This document shows positions 1 to 10,052 of a DNA stretch of 64,000 nt, piece after piece; position 1 is the stretch's first letter, and the number at the start of each line of letters is the position of its first letter. This DNA comes from Pseudoalteromonas viridis (GTDB lineage: Bacteria > Pseudomonadota > Gammaproteobacteria > Enterobacterales > Alteromonadaceae): assembly GCF_017742995.1 (NCBI RefSeq), contig NZ_CP072425.1, positions 2,604,001 to 2,668,000 on the forward strand. Direction: 5' to 3'. Below the pieces are notes generated by a model. The model saw only the letters and a list, made by a program, of their open reading frames with translations. It had not been told where the DNA came from and ran no database searches. Position numbers and translations under genes: made by a program.

Positions 1-698
1 CTACCGAATTAGGTGGCGAGCGTGTTGATATCGTGCTGTACGATGACAACCCGGCTCAGTTTGTGATCAACGCAATGGCGCCAGCAGAAGTAGCATCGAT
101 CGTGATGGATGAAGACACGCGTACGATGGAAATCGCGGTAGAAGCCGACAACCTGGCGCAGGCGATTGGTCGTAACGGTCAGAACGTACGTCTTGCCAGC
201 CAATTGACGGGTTGGGAACTGAACGTGATGACAGTGGAAGACATGGAGCGTAAGAGCGCAGAAGAGTCTGACAAACTGATCAACCTGTTCACCGAAGCGC
301 TGGATATCGATGATGACTTCGCAACGTTACTGATCAACGAAGGCTTCTCAACACTTGAGGAAGTGGCCTACGTACCAGTTGCAGAGTTCCTGGAAATCAA
401 TGGTCTGGACGAAGACACAGTGGAAGAGCTGCGTAAGCGTGCAAAAGATGCATTGACGACCAAAGCGTTACGTGACGAAGAAAGCCTTGAAGGGGCTGAG
501 CCTGCGGAAGATCTGCTGAACCTGGAAGGGTTGGATCGTCACCTGGCATTCGTGATGGCCAGCAAAGGCGTCATCACGCTGGAAGACCTGGCTGAGCAAG
601 GCATTGACGAATTAGTCGAAATCACTGAATTATCTGAACAACAGGCGGGTGACTTGATCATGGCCGCACGTAATATTTGTTGGTTTGGTGAGCAATAG
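1..698 (+). CDS. nusA: Transcription termination/antitermination factor NusA, C-terminal part
   Basis: This is the 3' end of a gene entering from the left edge; the reading frame is open from base 3 and ends with TAA at 698. NusA binds RNA polymerase and nascent RNA and controls pausing, termination and antitermination. The visible part begins in the KH2 region ([22 protein letters not shown], with the GRNGQN loop of a KH fold). Two acidic C-terminal repeats follow, the first around [17 protein letters not shown] and the second around [13 protein letters not shown], as in enterobacterial NusA. About 230 of an expected roughly 500 residues are present. It precedes infB by 29 bases, the conserved nusA-infB order. 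Confidence 0.97.
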   Translation, partial: TELGGERVDIVLYDDNPAQFVINAMAPAEVASIVMDEDTRTMEIAVEADNLAQAIGRNGQNVRLASQLTGWELNVMTVEDMERKSAEESDKLINLFTEALDIDDDFATLLINEGFSTLEEVAYVPVAEFLEINGLDEDTVEELRKRAKDALTTKALRDEESLEGAEPAEDLLNLEGLDRHLAFVMASKGVITLEDLAEQGIDELVEITELSEQQAGDLIMAARNICWFGEQ

Positions 699-727
699 TA
701 GTTTATTAACGGGAGGTAACGCATAAT

Positions 728-3406
728 ATGGCAGAAGTGAGCATAGAGAAACTAGCCGAAAACATTGGTACAACTGTTGATAAATTACTCCAGCAGTTGG
801 CAGATGCAGGGATCACCAAAGCCACTGGCGACCATGTTACTGAAAACGAGAAAGCACAATTGCTGGACCATTTGAGTAAACAACATGGCGGCACCGGTTC
901 GGAAGGACCGGAGCGTATGACTTTGCAACGCAAGAGCAAGAGCACATTAAGTGTGACCGGCTCGCATGGCAAAGCAAAATCCGTTCAGGTTGAGGTACGT
1001 AAAAAGCGCACTTACGTTAAAAAGAGCGCAATCGAGCAGCAAAAAGAGCAGGAAAGACTCGCTGCAGAGGAAGCTGCGCGCAAAGAAGCAGAGTTGAAAG
1101 CTCAGCAAGAAGCTGAGCAAAAGGCCAAAGAAGAAGCCGAGCGTAAGGCACAAGAGGAAGCCGAGCGTAAGGCAAAAGAGGAAGCTGAGCGCAAGGCTAA
1201 AGATGAGGCAAAACGTACAGCGCAAGCTGAACGTCAAGCGAAAGAACAGCAGAGTGAAGAAGTGGATAGCGCCCAACAAGAGAAAGAGAAACTAGAAGCA
1301 GAGCGTCTGCGCAAAGAAGCAGAAGCGACTGCCCTAAAGAAAGCAGAAGAAGAAGCCAAGCGTAAAGCAGAAGAAGCAAAGCGCTTAGCAGAAGAGAATG
1401 AAGCCCGCTGGAAAGCTGAAGAAGAAGAGCGTGCACGTCGCGAAGCTTCTGCAGATCACCACCTTACGACCTCGACTTACGCGCGTGAAGCCGAAGACGA
1501 GTCAGATGCACAGGAAGAAAAGAGTGCACGTCGTAAGAAAAAGAAAAAGCCAGCTGAAAAAGCGGCTCAGCCTGTGCGTGGCAAAGGTAAAAAAGGCAAG
1601 CTTAAAGCACCTACCTCACTACAACATGGCTTTAAGAAGCCGGTTAGCGAAGTGAAGCAGGAAGTACGCATCAGTGAGACCATCACAGTTGCTGAGCTGG
1701 CATCACGCATGGCAGTGAAAGGCGTTGAAGTGGTTAAGACCATGATGAAGATGGGTGAAATGGTTACCATTAACCAGGTCATCGATCAGGAAACTGCGCA
1801 GGTTGTGGCTGAAGAAATGGGCCACAAAGTTGTTCTGGTAAAAGAGAACGAACTGGAAGAAAAAGTACTGAGCGAGCGTAACGAAAGTGAAGCGCTAGAG
1901 CAACGTGCACCAGTTGTTACCGTAATGGGTCACGTTGACCACGGTAAAACTTCAACACTGGATTACATCCGTAAAGCTAAGGTTGCTGCTGGCGAGGCCG
2001 GTGGTATTACCCAGCACATTGGTGCATACCACGTTGAAACCGAAGGCGGCATGATCACTTTCCTGGATACTCCGGGACACGCAGCGTTTACCTCAATGCG
2101 TGCACGTGGTGCTAAAGCGACGGATATCGTAGTACTGGTTGTTGCGGCTGATGATGGTGTAATGCCACAGACTAAAGAAGCGGTACAACACGCCAAAGCG
2201 GCAGAAGTACCTCTGATCATCGCTGTAAACAAAATGGATAAAGAAGGCATTGACCCGGATCGCGTTAAAAACGAACTGGCTCAGCTGGACGTTATCCCTG
2301 AAGAATGGGGCGGTGATACGCAGTTCGTTCACATCTCAGCGAAAACTGGTCTGGGCATTGACGACCTGCTAGAAGCGATCCTGATGCAGTCTGAACTGCT
2401 TGAGCTGAAAGCGGCACACAAAGGCATGGCGTCAGGTGTGGTTATCGAATCTCGTCTTGATAAAGGTCGTGGTCCGGTTGCAACTGTACTGGTTCAGTCT
2501 GGTGAGCTTAACCAGGGCGATATCGTACTGTGTGGTCTGGAATATGGCCGTGTTCGTGCAATGAAAGACGAGAATGGTAAAGACATCACGACTGCAGGTC
2601 CTTCAATTCCGGTTGAGATCCTGGGTATGTCGGGTGTACCAGCTGCGGGTGACGAAGCAACTGTTGTTAAAGACGAGCGTAAAGCCCGTGAAGTTGCACT
2701 ATACCGTCAGGGTAAATTCCGTGATGTGAAACTGGCGCGTCAGCAAAAAGCGAAGCTTGAGAACATGTTTACTAACATGACTGAAGGCGACGTGTCTGAA
2801 GTGAACGTGGTACTGAAAGCAGATGTACAGGGTTCAATCGAAGCTATCTCTGATTCTTTGGTTAAACTGTCTACAGACGAAGTTAAAGTGAAGATCGTTG
2901 GTAGTGGCGTAGGTGGTATCACCGAAACTGACGCAACCCTGGCTGCTGCGTCTAACGCTATCATCGTTGGCTTTAACGTGCGTGCCGATGCATCTGCACG
3001 TAAAGTGATTGAAGCTGAAAACCTGGATTTGCGTTACTACAGCGTAATCTACGACCTGATCGAAGAAGTGAAGCAGGCAATGTCGGGCATGCTGGCACCT
3101 GAATTCAAGCAAGAGATCATTGGTCTGGCTGAAGTACGTGACGTGTTCAAGTCACCTAAGATCGGCTCTGTTGCGGGTTGTATGGTAACTGAAGGTGTGG
3201 TTAAACGTAGCGCACCTATCCGCGTACTGCGTGACAATGTTGTTATTTACGAAGGTGAGCTTGAATCACTGCGCCGCTTTAAAGATGACGTGGCAGAAGT
3301 TCGTAACGGCATGGAGTGTGGTATCGGCGTTAAGAACTATAATGACGTTAAGGTCGGTGACCAAATCGAGGTATTCGAAACCGTTGAAGTACAACGTACG
3401 TTGTAA
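728..3406 (+). CDS. infB: Translation initiation factor IF-2
   Basis: IF-2 is the GTPase that places initiator fMet-tRNA on the 30S subunit and promotes 50S joining. The 892-residue product has the long form: an N-terminal IF2_N domain (about 1-50), a very charged Ala/Glu/Lys/Arg coiled-coil linker with heptad-like KAKEEAER repeats (about 95-240), a second IF2_N-like segment (about 315-370), and the G domain. G1 is GHVDHGKT near residue 400, G3 is DTPGH near 447 and G4 is NKMD near 500. The C-terminal EF-Tu-like and fMet-tRNA-binding domains follow. The start has a GGGAGG ribosome site about 11 bases upstream. The linker is encoded by a repetitive GC-moderate stretch, normal for this family. 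Confidence 0.98.
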   Translation: MAEVSIEKLAENIGTTVDKLLQQLADAGITKATGDHVTENEKAQLLDHLSKQHGGTGSEGPERMTLQRKSKSTLSVTGSHGKAKSVQVEVRKKRTYVKKSAIEQQKEQERLAAEEAARKEAELKAQQEAEQKAKEEAERKAQEEAERKAKEEAERKAKDEAKRTAQAERQAKEQQSEEVDSAQQEKEKLEAERLRKEAEATALKKAEEEAKRKAEEAKRLAEENEARWKAEEEERARREASADHHLTTSTYAREAEDESDAQEEKSARRKKKKKPAEKAAQPVRGKGKKGKLKAPTSLQHGFKKPVSEVKQEVRISETITVAELASRMAVKGVEVVKTMMKMGEMVTINQVIDQETAQVVAEEMGHKVVLVKENELEEKVLSERNESEALEQRAPVVTVMGHVDHGKTSTLDYIRKAKVAAGEAGGITQHIGAYHVETEGGMITFLDTPGHAAFTSMRARGAKATDIVVLVVAADDGVMPQTKEAVQHAKAAEVPLIIAVNKMDKEGIDPDRVKNELAQLDVIPEEWGGDTQFVHISAKTGLGIDDLLEAILMQSELLELKAAHKGMASGVVIESRLDKGRGPVATVLVQSGELNQGDIVLCGLEYGRVRAMKDENGKDITTAGPSIPVEILGMSGVPAAGDEATVVKDERKAREVALYRQGKFRDVKLARQQKAKLENMFTNMTEGDVSEVNVVLKADVQGSIEAISDSLVKLSTDEVKVKIVGSGVGGITETDATLAAASNAIIVGFNVRADASARKVIEAENLDLRYYSVIYDLIEEVKQAMSGMLAPEFKQEIIGLAEVRDVFKSPKIGSVAGCMVTEGVVKRSAPIRVLRDNVVIYEGELESLRRFKDDVAEVRNGMECGIGVKNYNDVKVGDQIEVFETVEVQRTL

Positions 3407-3427
3407 TCCAATCGGGGTTAAACCTTG

Positions 3428-3451
3428 AAATGGGGGCGTCAGCCCCCATTT
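3428..3451 (+). terminator. Hairpin between infB and rbfA
   Basis: A perfect 10-bp stem (AAATGGGGGC / GCCCCCATTT) closes a GTCA tetraloop 22 bases after the infB stop. It is followed by a T-rich but interrupted tract (TGTGTTTGTGTTT), so it may act as a partial terminator or an RNA-stabilising 3' end rather than a full stop between infB and rbfA. Confidence 0.6.
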
Positions 3452-3521
3452 GTGTTTGTGTTTCCTCTAGTGGGCGAGTGTATGCATTGCCCGTTTTAAT
3501 GATTAAATTGAAGTGGTGAAA

Positions 3522-3932
3522 ATGAGAGAATTTTCTCGTACTGATCGTGTTGCACAACAGATCCAAAAAGAAATTGCCGTGATTCTACAGCGTGAGATTA
3601 AAGATCCACGTTTGGGCATGGTCACCGTATCGGCTGTAGAAGTATCGCGCGATCTGTCCTACGCCAAGGTCTTTATCACTGTGCTTGGCGGTGACGATGA
3701 CAAAACCAAAGAAAACCTGTCTATTTTAAATGAAGCGACAGGCTATATTCGTTCACTGCTGGGCAAACGGATCCGCGCTCGGATCATGCCGGAGCTGCGT
3801 TTTGTGCTGGATAACTCCCTGATGGAAGGTATGCGCATTTCCAATCTGGTTGATGAAGTGATCCGCAAAGACAATGAAAAGCGTGGTGACGAAGCGCAGC
3901 CAGATACGAAAAGCGACGACGGAGAAGCCTGA
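3522..3932 (+). CDS. rbfA: 30S ribosome-binding factor A
   Basis: RbfA is a small KH-type protein needed for late 30S maturation and processing of the 16S 5' end, and for growth in the cold. The 136-residue product starts [17 protein letters not shown] and carries the family signature [22 protein letters not shown]. The ATG at 3522 is preferred over the GTG codons at 3513 and 3516 because it matches the usual N-terminus. The C-terminal tail is acidic and low in complexity. The stop overlaps the truB start by one base (TGATG), so the two are translationally coupled. Confidence 0.96.
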   Translation: MREFSRTDRVAQQIQKEIAVILQREIKDPRLGMVTVSAVEVSRDLSYAKVFITVLGGDDDKTKENLSILNEATGYIRSLLGKRIRARIMPELRFVLDNSLMEGMRISNLVDEVIRKDNEKRGDEAQPDTKSDDGEA

Positions 3933-4867
3933 TGGCGCGTCGTAGTAAAGGCCGTCCAATAGACGGGATTGTGCTGCTCAATAAGCCGCAGGGGATCTCC
4001 TCCAATAAAGCGCTGCAACAAGCCAAAGGTATCTACTTTGCGCAAAAAGCCGGCCACACGGGGGCACTCGATCCGCTGGCAACGGGCATGCTGCCAATCT
4101 GTTTTGGTGAAGCGACTAAGTTTACCCAGTTCCTGCTGGATACCGATAAAACTTACGTCGTGCGTGCCAAATTAGGCGAGCGTACCACGACCTCGGATTC
4201 TGATGGCGAAGTGGTTGAAACACGCCCGGTGCAGATCACTCGCGAGCAGCTAGAGCAGGACGTCGCCAGCTTCCTGGGAGAGTCGGATCAGTATCCGTCG
4301 ATGTACTCAGCGCTAAAGTATCAGGGTCAACCTTTATACAAGTACGCCCGTGAAGGCATCGAGGTGCCGCGCAAGTGTCGTAAGATCAACGTCTATTCGA
4401 TCACCTTGGATGAATACGACGAGCAGGCGCAAGAGATCCAGATGACAGTGCATGTCTCAAAAGGGACTTACATTCGTACCATAGTGGATGACTTGGGCGA
4501 GAAGCTTGGCTGTGGGGCGCATGTCATTATGCTGCATCGCTCTGAAGTAGGCCATTATCCGAGTGATAAAATGATCACGCTGGAAGAGCTTGAAGAAAAA
4601 CTTCAGCAGGCCAAAGCAGAAGATTTGCCGCCGTCGACTTACATCGATGCGTTGTTACTCCCGATGGACACGGCGCTGGTTGATTTACCGGCGGTAGAGA
4701 TCAGTGCGGAGCAGGGCGTGGCATTCAGCCACGGTCAAACAGTGGTGGTTGGCGAGCTGCCAGAGGGCGTACTGAAAGTCGTGGCTGATGGTCGTTTTGT
4801 CGGTATTGGCGAGCGCAATCAGCACGGCCATTTAAAGGCCAAGCGGGCCTTATCCAGCGCACAATAA
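3932..4867 (+). CDS. truB: tRNA pseudouridine(55) synthase TruB
   Basis: TruB converts U55 in the T-loop of nearly all elongator tRNAs to pseudouridine and also acts as a tRNA-folding chaperone. The 311-residue product has the N-terminal motif DGIVLLNKPQGISSN. The catalytic Asp is in GHTGALDPLATGMLP (about residue 47), followed by the conserved SALKYQGQPLYKYAREG segment. The C-terminal part is PUA-like. It overlaps the rbfA stop by one base and is followed by a separate promoter for rpsO. Confidence 0.97.
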   Translation: MARRSKGRPIDGIVLLNKPQGISSNKALQQAKGIYFAQKAGHTGALDPLATGMLPICFGEATKFTQFLLDTDKTYVVRAKLGERTTTSDSDGEVVETRPVQITREQLEQDVASFLGESDQYPSMYSALKYQGQPLYKYAREGIEVPRKCRKINVYSITLDEYDEQAQEIQMTVHVSKGTYIRTIVDDLGEKLGCGAHVIMLHRSEVGHYPSDKMITLEELEEKLQQAKAEDLPPSTYIDALLLPMDTALVDLPAVEISAEQGVAFSHGQTVVVGELPEGVLKVVADGRFVGIGERNQHGHLKAKRALSSAQ

Positions 4868-4873
4868 AATTTT

Positions 4874-4902
4874 TTGTCAGCGGGGGGAATTGCTGATACA
4901 AT
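4874..4902 (+). promoter_or_regulatory. Sigma-70 promoter for rpsO
   Basis: TTGTCA (4874-4879) and TACAAT (4897-4902) are separated by 17 bases, with a TG dinucleotide just upstream of the -10 box. It lies in the truB-rpsO gap, where Escherichia coli also has an rpsO promoter. It would give a 5' leader of about 60 bases, where S15 autoregulation normally acts. Confidence 0.72.
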
Positions 4903-4972
4903 GCCGCCCGCTTTGTCGCTTTGGCTGAATTAGTGATCGGCTGAAGCATTACTTAAACAATTGGAGTTTATT

Positions 4973-5242
4973 ATGTCACTAAGCAATCAAGAAAAAGCAG
5001 AAATCGTAGCAAAATTCGCACGCGCAGAAGGCGACACTGGTTCTCCTGAAGTTCAGGTTGCACTGTTAACTGCTGATATCAACAAGCTACAAGGTCACTT
5101 CGCTAACCACAAGCATGACTTCCACTCACGTCGTGGTCTGCTACGTAAAGTAAGCCAGCGTCGTAACCTGCTTGACTACCTTAAAGGTAAGAGCGTAGAG
5201 CGTTACTCTGCACTAATCAAAGAGCTTGGCCTACGTCGCTAA
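4973..5242 (+). CDS. rpsO: 30S ribosomal protein S15
   Basis: S15 is a primary 16S rRNA-binding protein that nucleates assembly of the 30S platform. The product is 89 residues, the same length as in E. coli, and has the typical blocks [29 protein letters not shown] and LLDYLKG. The ATG at 4973 follows a TTGGAG ribosome site; an in-frame ATG at 4961 would add four residues and lacks such a site. S15 usually represses its own mRNA through a leader pseudoknot; I did not try to fold the leader here. Confidence 0.98.
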   Translation: MSLSNQEKAEIVAKFARAEGDTGSPEVQVALLTADINKLQGHFANHKHDFHSRRGLLRKVSQRRNLLDYLKGKSVERYSALIKELGLRR

Positions 5243-5257
5243 GAACTTGATTATTTG

Positions 5258-5307
5258 TCGGATTTTTATCCGATAAGAAAAAAGGGGCTAAATCGCCCCT
5301 TTTTTTG
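5258..5307 (+). terminator. rpsO terminator
   Basis: Two hairpins lie in series: TCGGAT-TTTT-ATCCGA (5258-5273), then AGGGGC/GCCCCT (5283-5300) followed by a run of T. The second is a classic intrinsic terminator. It separates rpsO from the pnp leader, but in related species part of the transcription reads through. Confidence 0.85.
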
Positions 5308-5357
5308 TGGGTATATACTCAGTATACTTATGCCCGAACCACTATTCTGGCGGTTCA

Positions 5358-5484
5358 GCGCCAAGTCTGCAGCCAATTGTAGTGCTTAAGCGGATCATCT
5401 AGCTCTGTTTGGTTTAGTCAATTTTATCAAATAGTTATTAGCCTCATTAGTCCGCTTAAGACTGTAATTGGTCGTTGTTGGCGC
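5358..5484 (+). promoter_or_regulatory. pnp leader: long-range RNase III-type stem-loop
   Basis: An imperfect long inverted repeat lies just upstream of pnp. GCGCCAA (5358-5364) pairs with TTGGCGC (5478-5484). A 22-base arm at 5373-5394, beginning CCAATT and ending TTAAGCGGA, pairs with 5451-5471, beginning TCCGCTTAAG and ending AATTGG. In E. coli the pnp leader forms such a double-stranded stem; RNase III cuts it and PNPase then degrades the duplex and represses its own translation. The position, size and double-arm shape here match that mechanism. Confidence 0.75.
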
Positions 5485-5514
5485 TTATATGTTATTTTTG
5501 TAAGGAATATATTT

Positions 5515-7629
5515 GTGCAAGCAATTATTAAAGAATTCCAACTTGGTCAACACACAGTAACCCTGGAAACAGGCGCGATTGCGCGTCAGGCTGACGGTGC
5601 TGTATTGGCCAGTATTGGCGACACTTCTGTACTAGTCACTGTTGTAGGTAAGCGTGAAGCGGCACCTGGTCAGGACTTTTTCCCTCTGACAGTAAACTAT
5701 CAGGAAAAAATGTATGCGGCAGGCCGTATCCCTGGTGGCTTCCTGAAGCGTGAAGGCCGTCCTTCAGACAATGAAACGCTGATTGCACGTCTGATCGACC
5801 GTCCAATCCGTCCACTATTCCCGGACGGCTTTGTAAACGAAGTACAAGTTATCGCGACAGTGGTTTCTTCAAACCCTGAAATTCAACCAGACATGGTTGC
5901 AATGATTGGTACTTCTGCGGCACTAGCCATTTCTGGTGTACCTTTCAATGGTCCAATCGGCGCGGTACGTGTTGGTTTCACTGATGGTCAGTACGTACTG
6001 AACCCGTCAGTGACAGAGCTTGAGCAAAGTAAGCTTGACCTGGTTGTTGCTGGTACCGAAGGTGCTGTACTTATGGTTGAGTCAGAAGCTGAAATTCTGA
6101 CTGAAGAAGAAATGCTGGGCGCGGTTGTCTATGGTCATGAGCAATCACAGGCTATCATCAAAGCTGTGAACGAGTTTGCTGCAGAAGCAGGCAAGCCGGC
6201 TTGGGACTGGACTGCACCAGAGAAAAACGTTGAGCTGTCTGACAAAATCGCAGCCATCGCTGAGCAAAAAGTAGGTGACGCTTACCGCATCACTGATAAA
6301 GTTGCTCGTAAAGATGCACTAAGCGAAGCAAAAGCGGAAGTGGTTGAGAAGTTGACTGCTGAGCTGGCTGAAGGCGAAGCGCTGGACGAGCAGGAAGTGT
6401 CTAAGCTGTTCAGCTCACTTGAGAAGAAAATCGTACGTGGCCGTATCATCGCGGGTGAGAAGCGTATCGATGGCCGTGAACCAGATATGGTTCGTGCACT
6501 TGACGTGATGACTGGCGTATTGCCACGTACACACGGTTCAGCCATCTTCACACGTGGTGAAACTCAGGCTTTGGTTACTGCTACTTTAGGTACAGAACGC
6601 GATTCACAAATGATGGACAACCTGATTGGCACGCAGAAGCATCACTTCATGCTGCACTATAACTTCCCTCCATTCTGTGTGGGTGAGACAGGTTTCATCG
6701 GTTCGCCTAAACGTCGTGAAATTGGTCACGGTAACCTGGCTAAGCGCGGTGTACAAGCGGTTATGCCAACGCTTGAAGAATTCCCGTACTCTGTACGTGT
6801 GGTTTCTGAGATCACTGAATCAAACGGTTCGTCTTCAATGGCGTCTGTATGTGGTACGTCTCTGGCCCTGATGGATGCGGGTGTACCAATCAAGTCATCT
6901 GTTGCGGGTATCGCGATGGGTCTGGTTAAAGAAGGCGATGACTTTGTCGTACTTTCTGACATCCTGGGTGACGAAGACCACCTGGGTGACATGGACTTTA
7001 AAGTAGCGGGTAACAGCGCCGGTGTAACTGCACTTCAGATGGATATCAAGATCGAAGGTATCACGAAAGAAATCATGCAGATCGCACTGCGTCAGGCAAA
7101 AGCAGCACGTCTGCATATCCTGAGCGTGATGGACCAGGCAATTGCCAGCCCATCTCAGGACCTGTCTGAGTTCGCACCTCGCATCTACACTATGAACATT
7201 CCACCTAAGAAGATTGCAGACGTAATCGGTAAAGGTGGCGCTGTGATCCGTCAGCTGACGGAAGAAACAGATACAACCATCGAAATCGAAGATGACGGTA
7301 CCATTAAGATTGCTGCAACCAACGGTAACAGCGCGAAAGAAGCGATTGCTCGCATCGAAGCGCTGACTGCTGAGCTGGAAGTAGGCACTATCTACACAGG
7401 TAAAGTAAACCGTATCGTAGACTTTGGTGCATTCGTAAACGTACTACCTGGTAAAGATGGTCTGGTACACATTTCACAGATCAGCAAAGAGCGCGTAAAC
7501 AACGTAGCTGATCACCTGAGCGTTGGCCAGGAAGTGAAGGTAAAAGTACTGGAAGTAGACCGTCAGGGTCGTGTGCGTTTGAGCATCAAAGAAGCATTAG
7601 AGTCAGAAGCGGCACCTGCTGCTGAGTAA
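5515..7629 (+). CDS. pnp: Polyribonucleotide nucleotidyltransferase (PNPase)
   Basis: PNPase is the phosphorolytic 3'-5' exoribonuclease of the RNA degradosome. The 704-residue protein shows two RNase PH domains. The first contains [22 protein letters not shown]; the second contains [15 protein letters not shown] and [15 protein letters not shown], including catalytic Asp residues. A KH domain ([19 protein letters not shown], about 560-580) and a C-terminal S1 domain ([19 protein letters not shown]) follow. The start is a GTG at 5515 after a TAAGGA ribosome site, which fits weak, regulated initiation. A terminator follows at 7661. Confidence 0.98.
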   Translation: MQAIIKEFQLGQHTVTLETGAIARQADGAVLASIGDTSVLVTVVGKREAAPGQDFFPLTVNYQEKMYAAGRIPGGFLKREGRPSDNETLIARLIDRPIRPLFPDGFVNEVQVIATVVSSNPEIQPDMVAMIGTSAALAISGVPFNGPIGAVRVGFTDGQYVLNPSVTELEQSKLDLVVAGTEGAVLMVESEAEILTEEEMLGAVVYGHEQSQAIIKAVNEFAAEAGKPAWDWTAPEKNVELSDKIAAIAEQKVGDAYRITDKVARKDALSEAKAEVVEKLTAELAEGEALDEQEVSKLFSSLEKKIVRGRIIAGEKRIDGREPDMVRALDVMTGVLPRTHGSAIFTRGETQALVTATLGTERDSQMMDNLIGTQKHHFMLHYNFPPFCVGETGFIGSPKRREIGHGNLAKRGVQAVMPTLEEFPYSVRVVSEITESNGSSSMASVCGTSLALMDAGVPIKSSVAGIAMGLVKEGDDFVVLSDILGDEDHLGDMDFKVAGNSAGVTALQMDIKIEGITKEIMQIALRQAKAARLHILSVMDQAIASPSQDLSEFAPRIYTMNIPPKKIADVIGKGGAVIRQLTEETDTTIEIEDDGTIKIAATNGNSAKEAIARIEALTAELEVGTIYTGKVNRIVDFGAFVNVLPGKDGLVHISQISKERVNNVADHLSVGQEVKVKVLEVDRQGRVRLSIKEALESEAAPAAE

Positions 7630-7660
7630 GATCTGACAAAGAAACAATGAGTTTCGATGA

Positions 7661-7685
7661 AAGGGGCTGAATGGCCCCTTTTTTT
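7661..7685 (+). terminator. pnp terminator
   Basis: A hairpin with arms AAGGGGC and GCCCCTT is followed by seven T residues, 32 bases past the pnp stop. It is a standard intrinsic terminator. Confidence 0.88.
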
Positions 7686-7740
7686 ATGCTTTAATGATCG
7701 CTCAAACCGAGTAGCGACGAGCGGATCACCAATTCGCAAC

Positions 7741-8643
7741 ATGCCCAAAAGGGGAAATAGATTGAGACTGTTATTATTACCTTTGCTATGTATGAGTTTG
7801 CTGGGATGCCAGTCAACTCAGCAGGCCGCGGATGTACCGAATGTAACCGTACCTTTTGCCGTGCCTCTGGCGGCCAATTTTCGCAATGAAATCGCCATTG
7901 CCAGATACAGCGAGCTGTTACAGAACAAAACATTAGATAGCGAGCAGCAAGCTCAGTTGTTTTATAACCGTGGCATGCTTTACGACAGTCTGGGCTTAAC
8001 CACATTGGCGCGCATAGACTTCAATCGTGCCGTTAAACTAAAGCCAGACCTGGCAGAGGTCTACAACTTTCTGGGCATTCACCACACACTCAGGCAAGAA
8101 TATGGCACAGCCTATGAAATGTTTGATGCAGTGCTGGAGCTAAACACAGATCATGAGTACGCCTATTTAAACCGCGGGATTGCGCTGTATTATGGTGAGC
8201 GCCCGGCGCTGGCTGCGAGCGACTTTGAATCCTTTCTCGAGCGTTCTCCTCAGGATCCGTATCGGCTAATGTGGCTTTATCTGGCTGAATCAGAAGTCGA
8301 TCCAGTTGCGGCAAAAGCGGCGCTCAAGCAGCACAGCCAGGCGTTAAATAATGACGAATGGGCAACGCAATTGGTCCAGCTTTATCTGGGTGAGCTGTCT
8401 CAGCAAGCCTTTCTTGCTCAGGTGGGAGACGGTGTTAAGTCGCAGCAGGAATTTGCAGAGCGCTTATGTGAGGCCTATTTTTATCTGGCTAAACGCTATC
8501 AAGCCCAGGGCAAGACCGGCAAAGCCATTGAGTTTTTTAAACTGGCCCTGGCAACCAATGTATACGAATTTGTAGAGCATAAATATGCCCGGCTGGAGCT
8601 ACAAATTATTGCTGATGAAATGAATCGGGCGGATGTAAGCTGA
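7741..8643 (+). CDS. nlpI: Lipoprotein NlpI (TPR outer-membrane adaptor)
   Basis: NlpI is an outer-membrane lipoprotein adaptor; in E. coli it delivers the protease Prc to murein endopeptidases and scaffolds peptidoglycan enzymes. The product has a short signal peptide with lipobox LLGC (lipidated Cys at about residue 23). At least three tetratricopeptide repeats follow (AQLFYNRGMLYDSLGL, AEVYNFLGIHHTLRQE, EYAYLNRGIALYYGER). The length is near the 294 residues of E. coli NlpI. The longest open frame starts inside the pnp terminator and is unlikely. The ATG at 7741 is given, but a TTG at 7762 has the better ribosome site (AAGGGG seven bases upstream) and would still leave a full lipoprotein signal. 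Confidence 0.9.
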   Translation: MPKRGNRLRLLLLPLLCMSLLGCQSTQQAADVPNVTVPFAVPLAANFRNEIAIARYSELLQNKTLDSEQQAQLFYNRGMLYDSLGLTTLARIDFNRAVKLKPDLAEVYNFLGIHHTLRQEYGTAYEMFDAVLELNTDHEYAYLNRGIALYYGERPALAASDFESFLERSPQDPYRLMWLYLAESEVDPVAAKAALKQHSQALNNDEWATQLVQLYLGELSQQAFLAQVGDGVKSQQEFAERLCEAYFYLAKRYQAQGKTGKAIEFFKLALATNVYEFVEHKYARLELQIIADEMNRADVS

Positions 8644-8647
8644 GCTT

Positions 8648-9820
8648 ATGTCTTTGTTGATGCTTCGCTATGTGGTGCTGCTTATTTGCTGCACCTTCAT
8701 CGCGGGCAGCACCTTCAACCCCTGGCAAATTCACTCTCCTAACGCACGCCAGGCGCAGCTCTCTATACTCAAACGCAGCCCGCAGAGTTTTTACCTTAAT
8801 GTTCAGCGGGCGAAATTGCACCTGCCTGAGTTACCCGACGATACCGTACTAGCACTGCGCCTGCTGGGGCATCCTGAGGCGGCGTTTGAGTGGGCGCTTC
8901 GCCAAGTCAGGCTAGGGGAGCTTCACACGGCACTGCTGTTGGCCAGTGCGCACTGGGAAACGGTCAGTCCGCAATCCCGACGGCGTTTATTAGAATCACT
9001 TATCGCTGCAGAGGCGGTATCTGAAGTACAGCAGTTAGCTGCTCAATTTACATTGCCTCATCCTTATATGACCCTGTCGCAGATAATGCTTGGGGCACCT
9101 GCCAGTTCACTGAGTGGCGCTGACCTACAGGCGCTGAAGATAAAAACGCTTGATGAGATCAGCTGGGGGAGCGCGCAATGTGCCCGGCGGGTAGTGATGC
9201 TGAGCGATTCCTGGCAGGGGATCAATAAGCTGACTCAATTGAAAACGCAATATCTCGCTGCACCGTTACCGCTTGCAGGTAGTTACTGTTTTTCCGATCC
9301 TGTGTATCTGGGAGCAGATATGCAGTGCCGGTTAAAAGCGCAGAAGTTCGCCTATTGTGATTTGTCGACATTACCCGGCAGAGCCAGATGGTCATCGGCT
9401 GATCATCTGGTGCTGATGACGACGCGCGGCGATGCCAATGTGAGCCGGGGTGTGATGACCTTGAGCCTGAGCAGTGACTATAATGTGTTTATTCATGAGC
9501 TGATGCACTTTAGCGGCTTTGAAGACGAATACGCCATTGGCGAATCAAAAGCTCGCTGGTTATGTGCAACTCCCGGGCTGAAAGCGCCTAATTTATATGT
9601 TGGCCATCAGCCGCCCGAAGGCTGGTATCCCAGTCGCAGTTGCGAGGCTGGGCTGTTACCCGCCTATAAGCCACAGCAAGCGATGTCTAACATGCAATAT
9701 CAGAGTCTGGCTTTGACCAAGCGTTACAAAGCGCTTTGGCTGTTGGCATTTCAGCAACAAAGAAATAAACCCACCGACTTTCAGCAATTTATTCAGGTTA
9801 GATTAGCCGCAAAGGGTTAA
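8648..9820 (+). CDS. Putative secreted HExxH metalloprotease
   Basis: The gene starts four bases after the nlpI stop and is probably co-transcribed with it. The 390-residue product has an N-terminal hydrophobic segment (about residues 5-22) that would act as a signal peptide or anchor. The first half is mostly helical and TPR-like in feel. Near residue 282 there is HELMHFSGFEDEY, an HExxHxxGxxDEY pattern that resembles the zinc site of M64-type (IgA peptidase-like) metalloproteases. Several Cys residues in the second half could form disulfides in the periplasm. Substrate is unknown. The pairing with nlpI, a protease adaptor, suggests a cell-envelope role; that is inference. Confidence 0.75.
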   Translation: MSLLMLRYVVLLICCTFIAGSTFNPWQIHSPNARQAQLSILKRSPQSFYLNVQRAKLHLPELPDDTVLALRLLGHPEAAFEWALRQVRLGELHTALLLASAHWETVSPQSRRRLLESLIAAEAVSEVQQLAAQFTLPHPYMTLSQIMLGAPASSLSGADLQALKIKTLDEISWGSAQCARRVVMLSDSWQGINKLTQLKTQYLAAPLPLAGSYCFSDPVYLGADMQCRLKAQKFAYCDLSTLPGRARWSSADHLVLMTTRGDANVSRGVMTLSLSSDYNVFIHELMHFSGFEDEYAIGESKARWLCATPGLKAPNLYVGHQPPEGWYPSRSCEAGLLPAYKPQQAMSNMQYQSLALTKRYKALWLLAFQQQRNKPTDFQQFIQVRLAAKG

Positions 9821-10052
9821 AAGCCGAGTTTATTTATGAATTTAATCTGAATTGTTTGTAAATGTTGGCTAAAATGGCAGCGTATAGATCGCGAAAGTCT
9901 AGACAACTCAAATACTAATCAAGTATAACTGGTAAGCGTTATGTGTGATAAAAACGTGCGCTAAATAAATCAGATAGTCTATGCATAACACTAGCTACAT
10001 ACTGCGCGCTGTTCCGTTTATTTACGGTTATTGAAGATAAAAGGTTTTCTTT

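Noticed and set aside
7657..7740. Longer N-terminus for NlpI
   Set aside because: It would start within the pnp terminator and place non-signal residues before the lipoprotein signal peptide.
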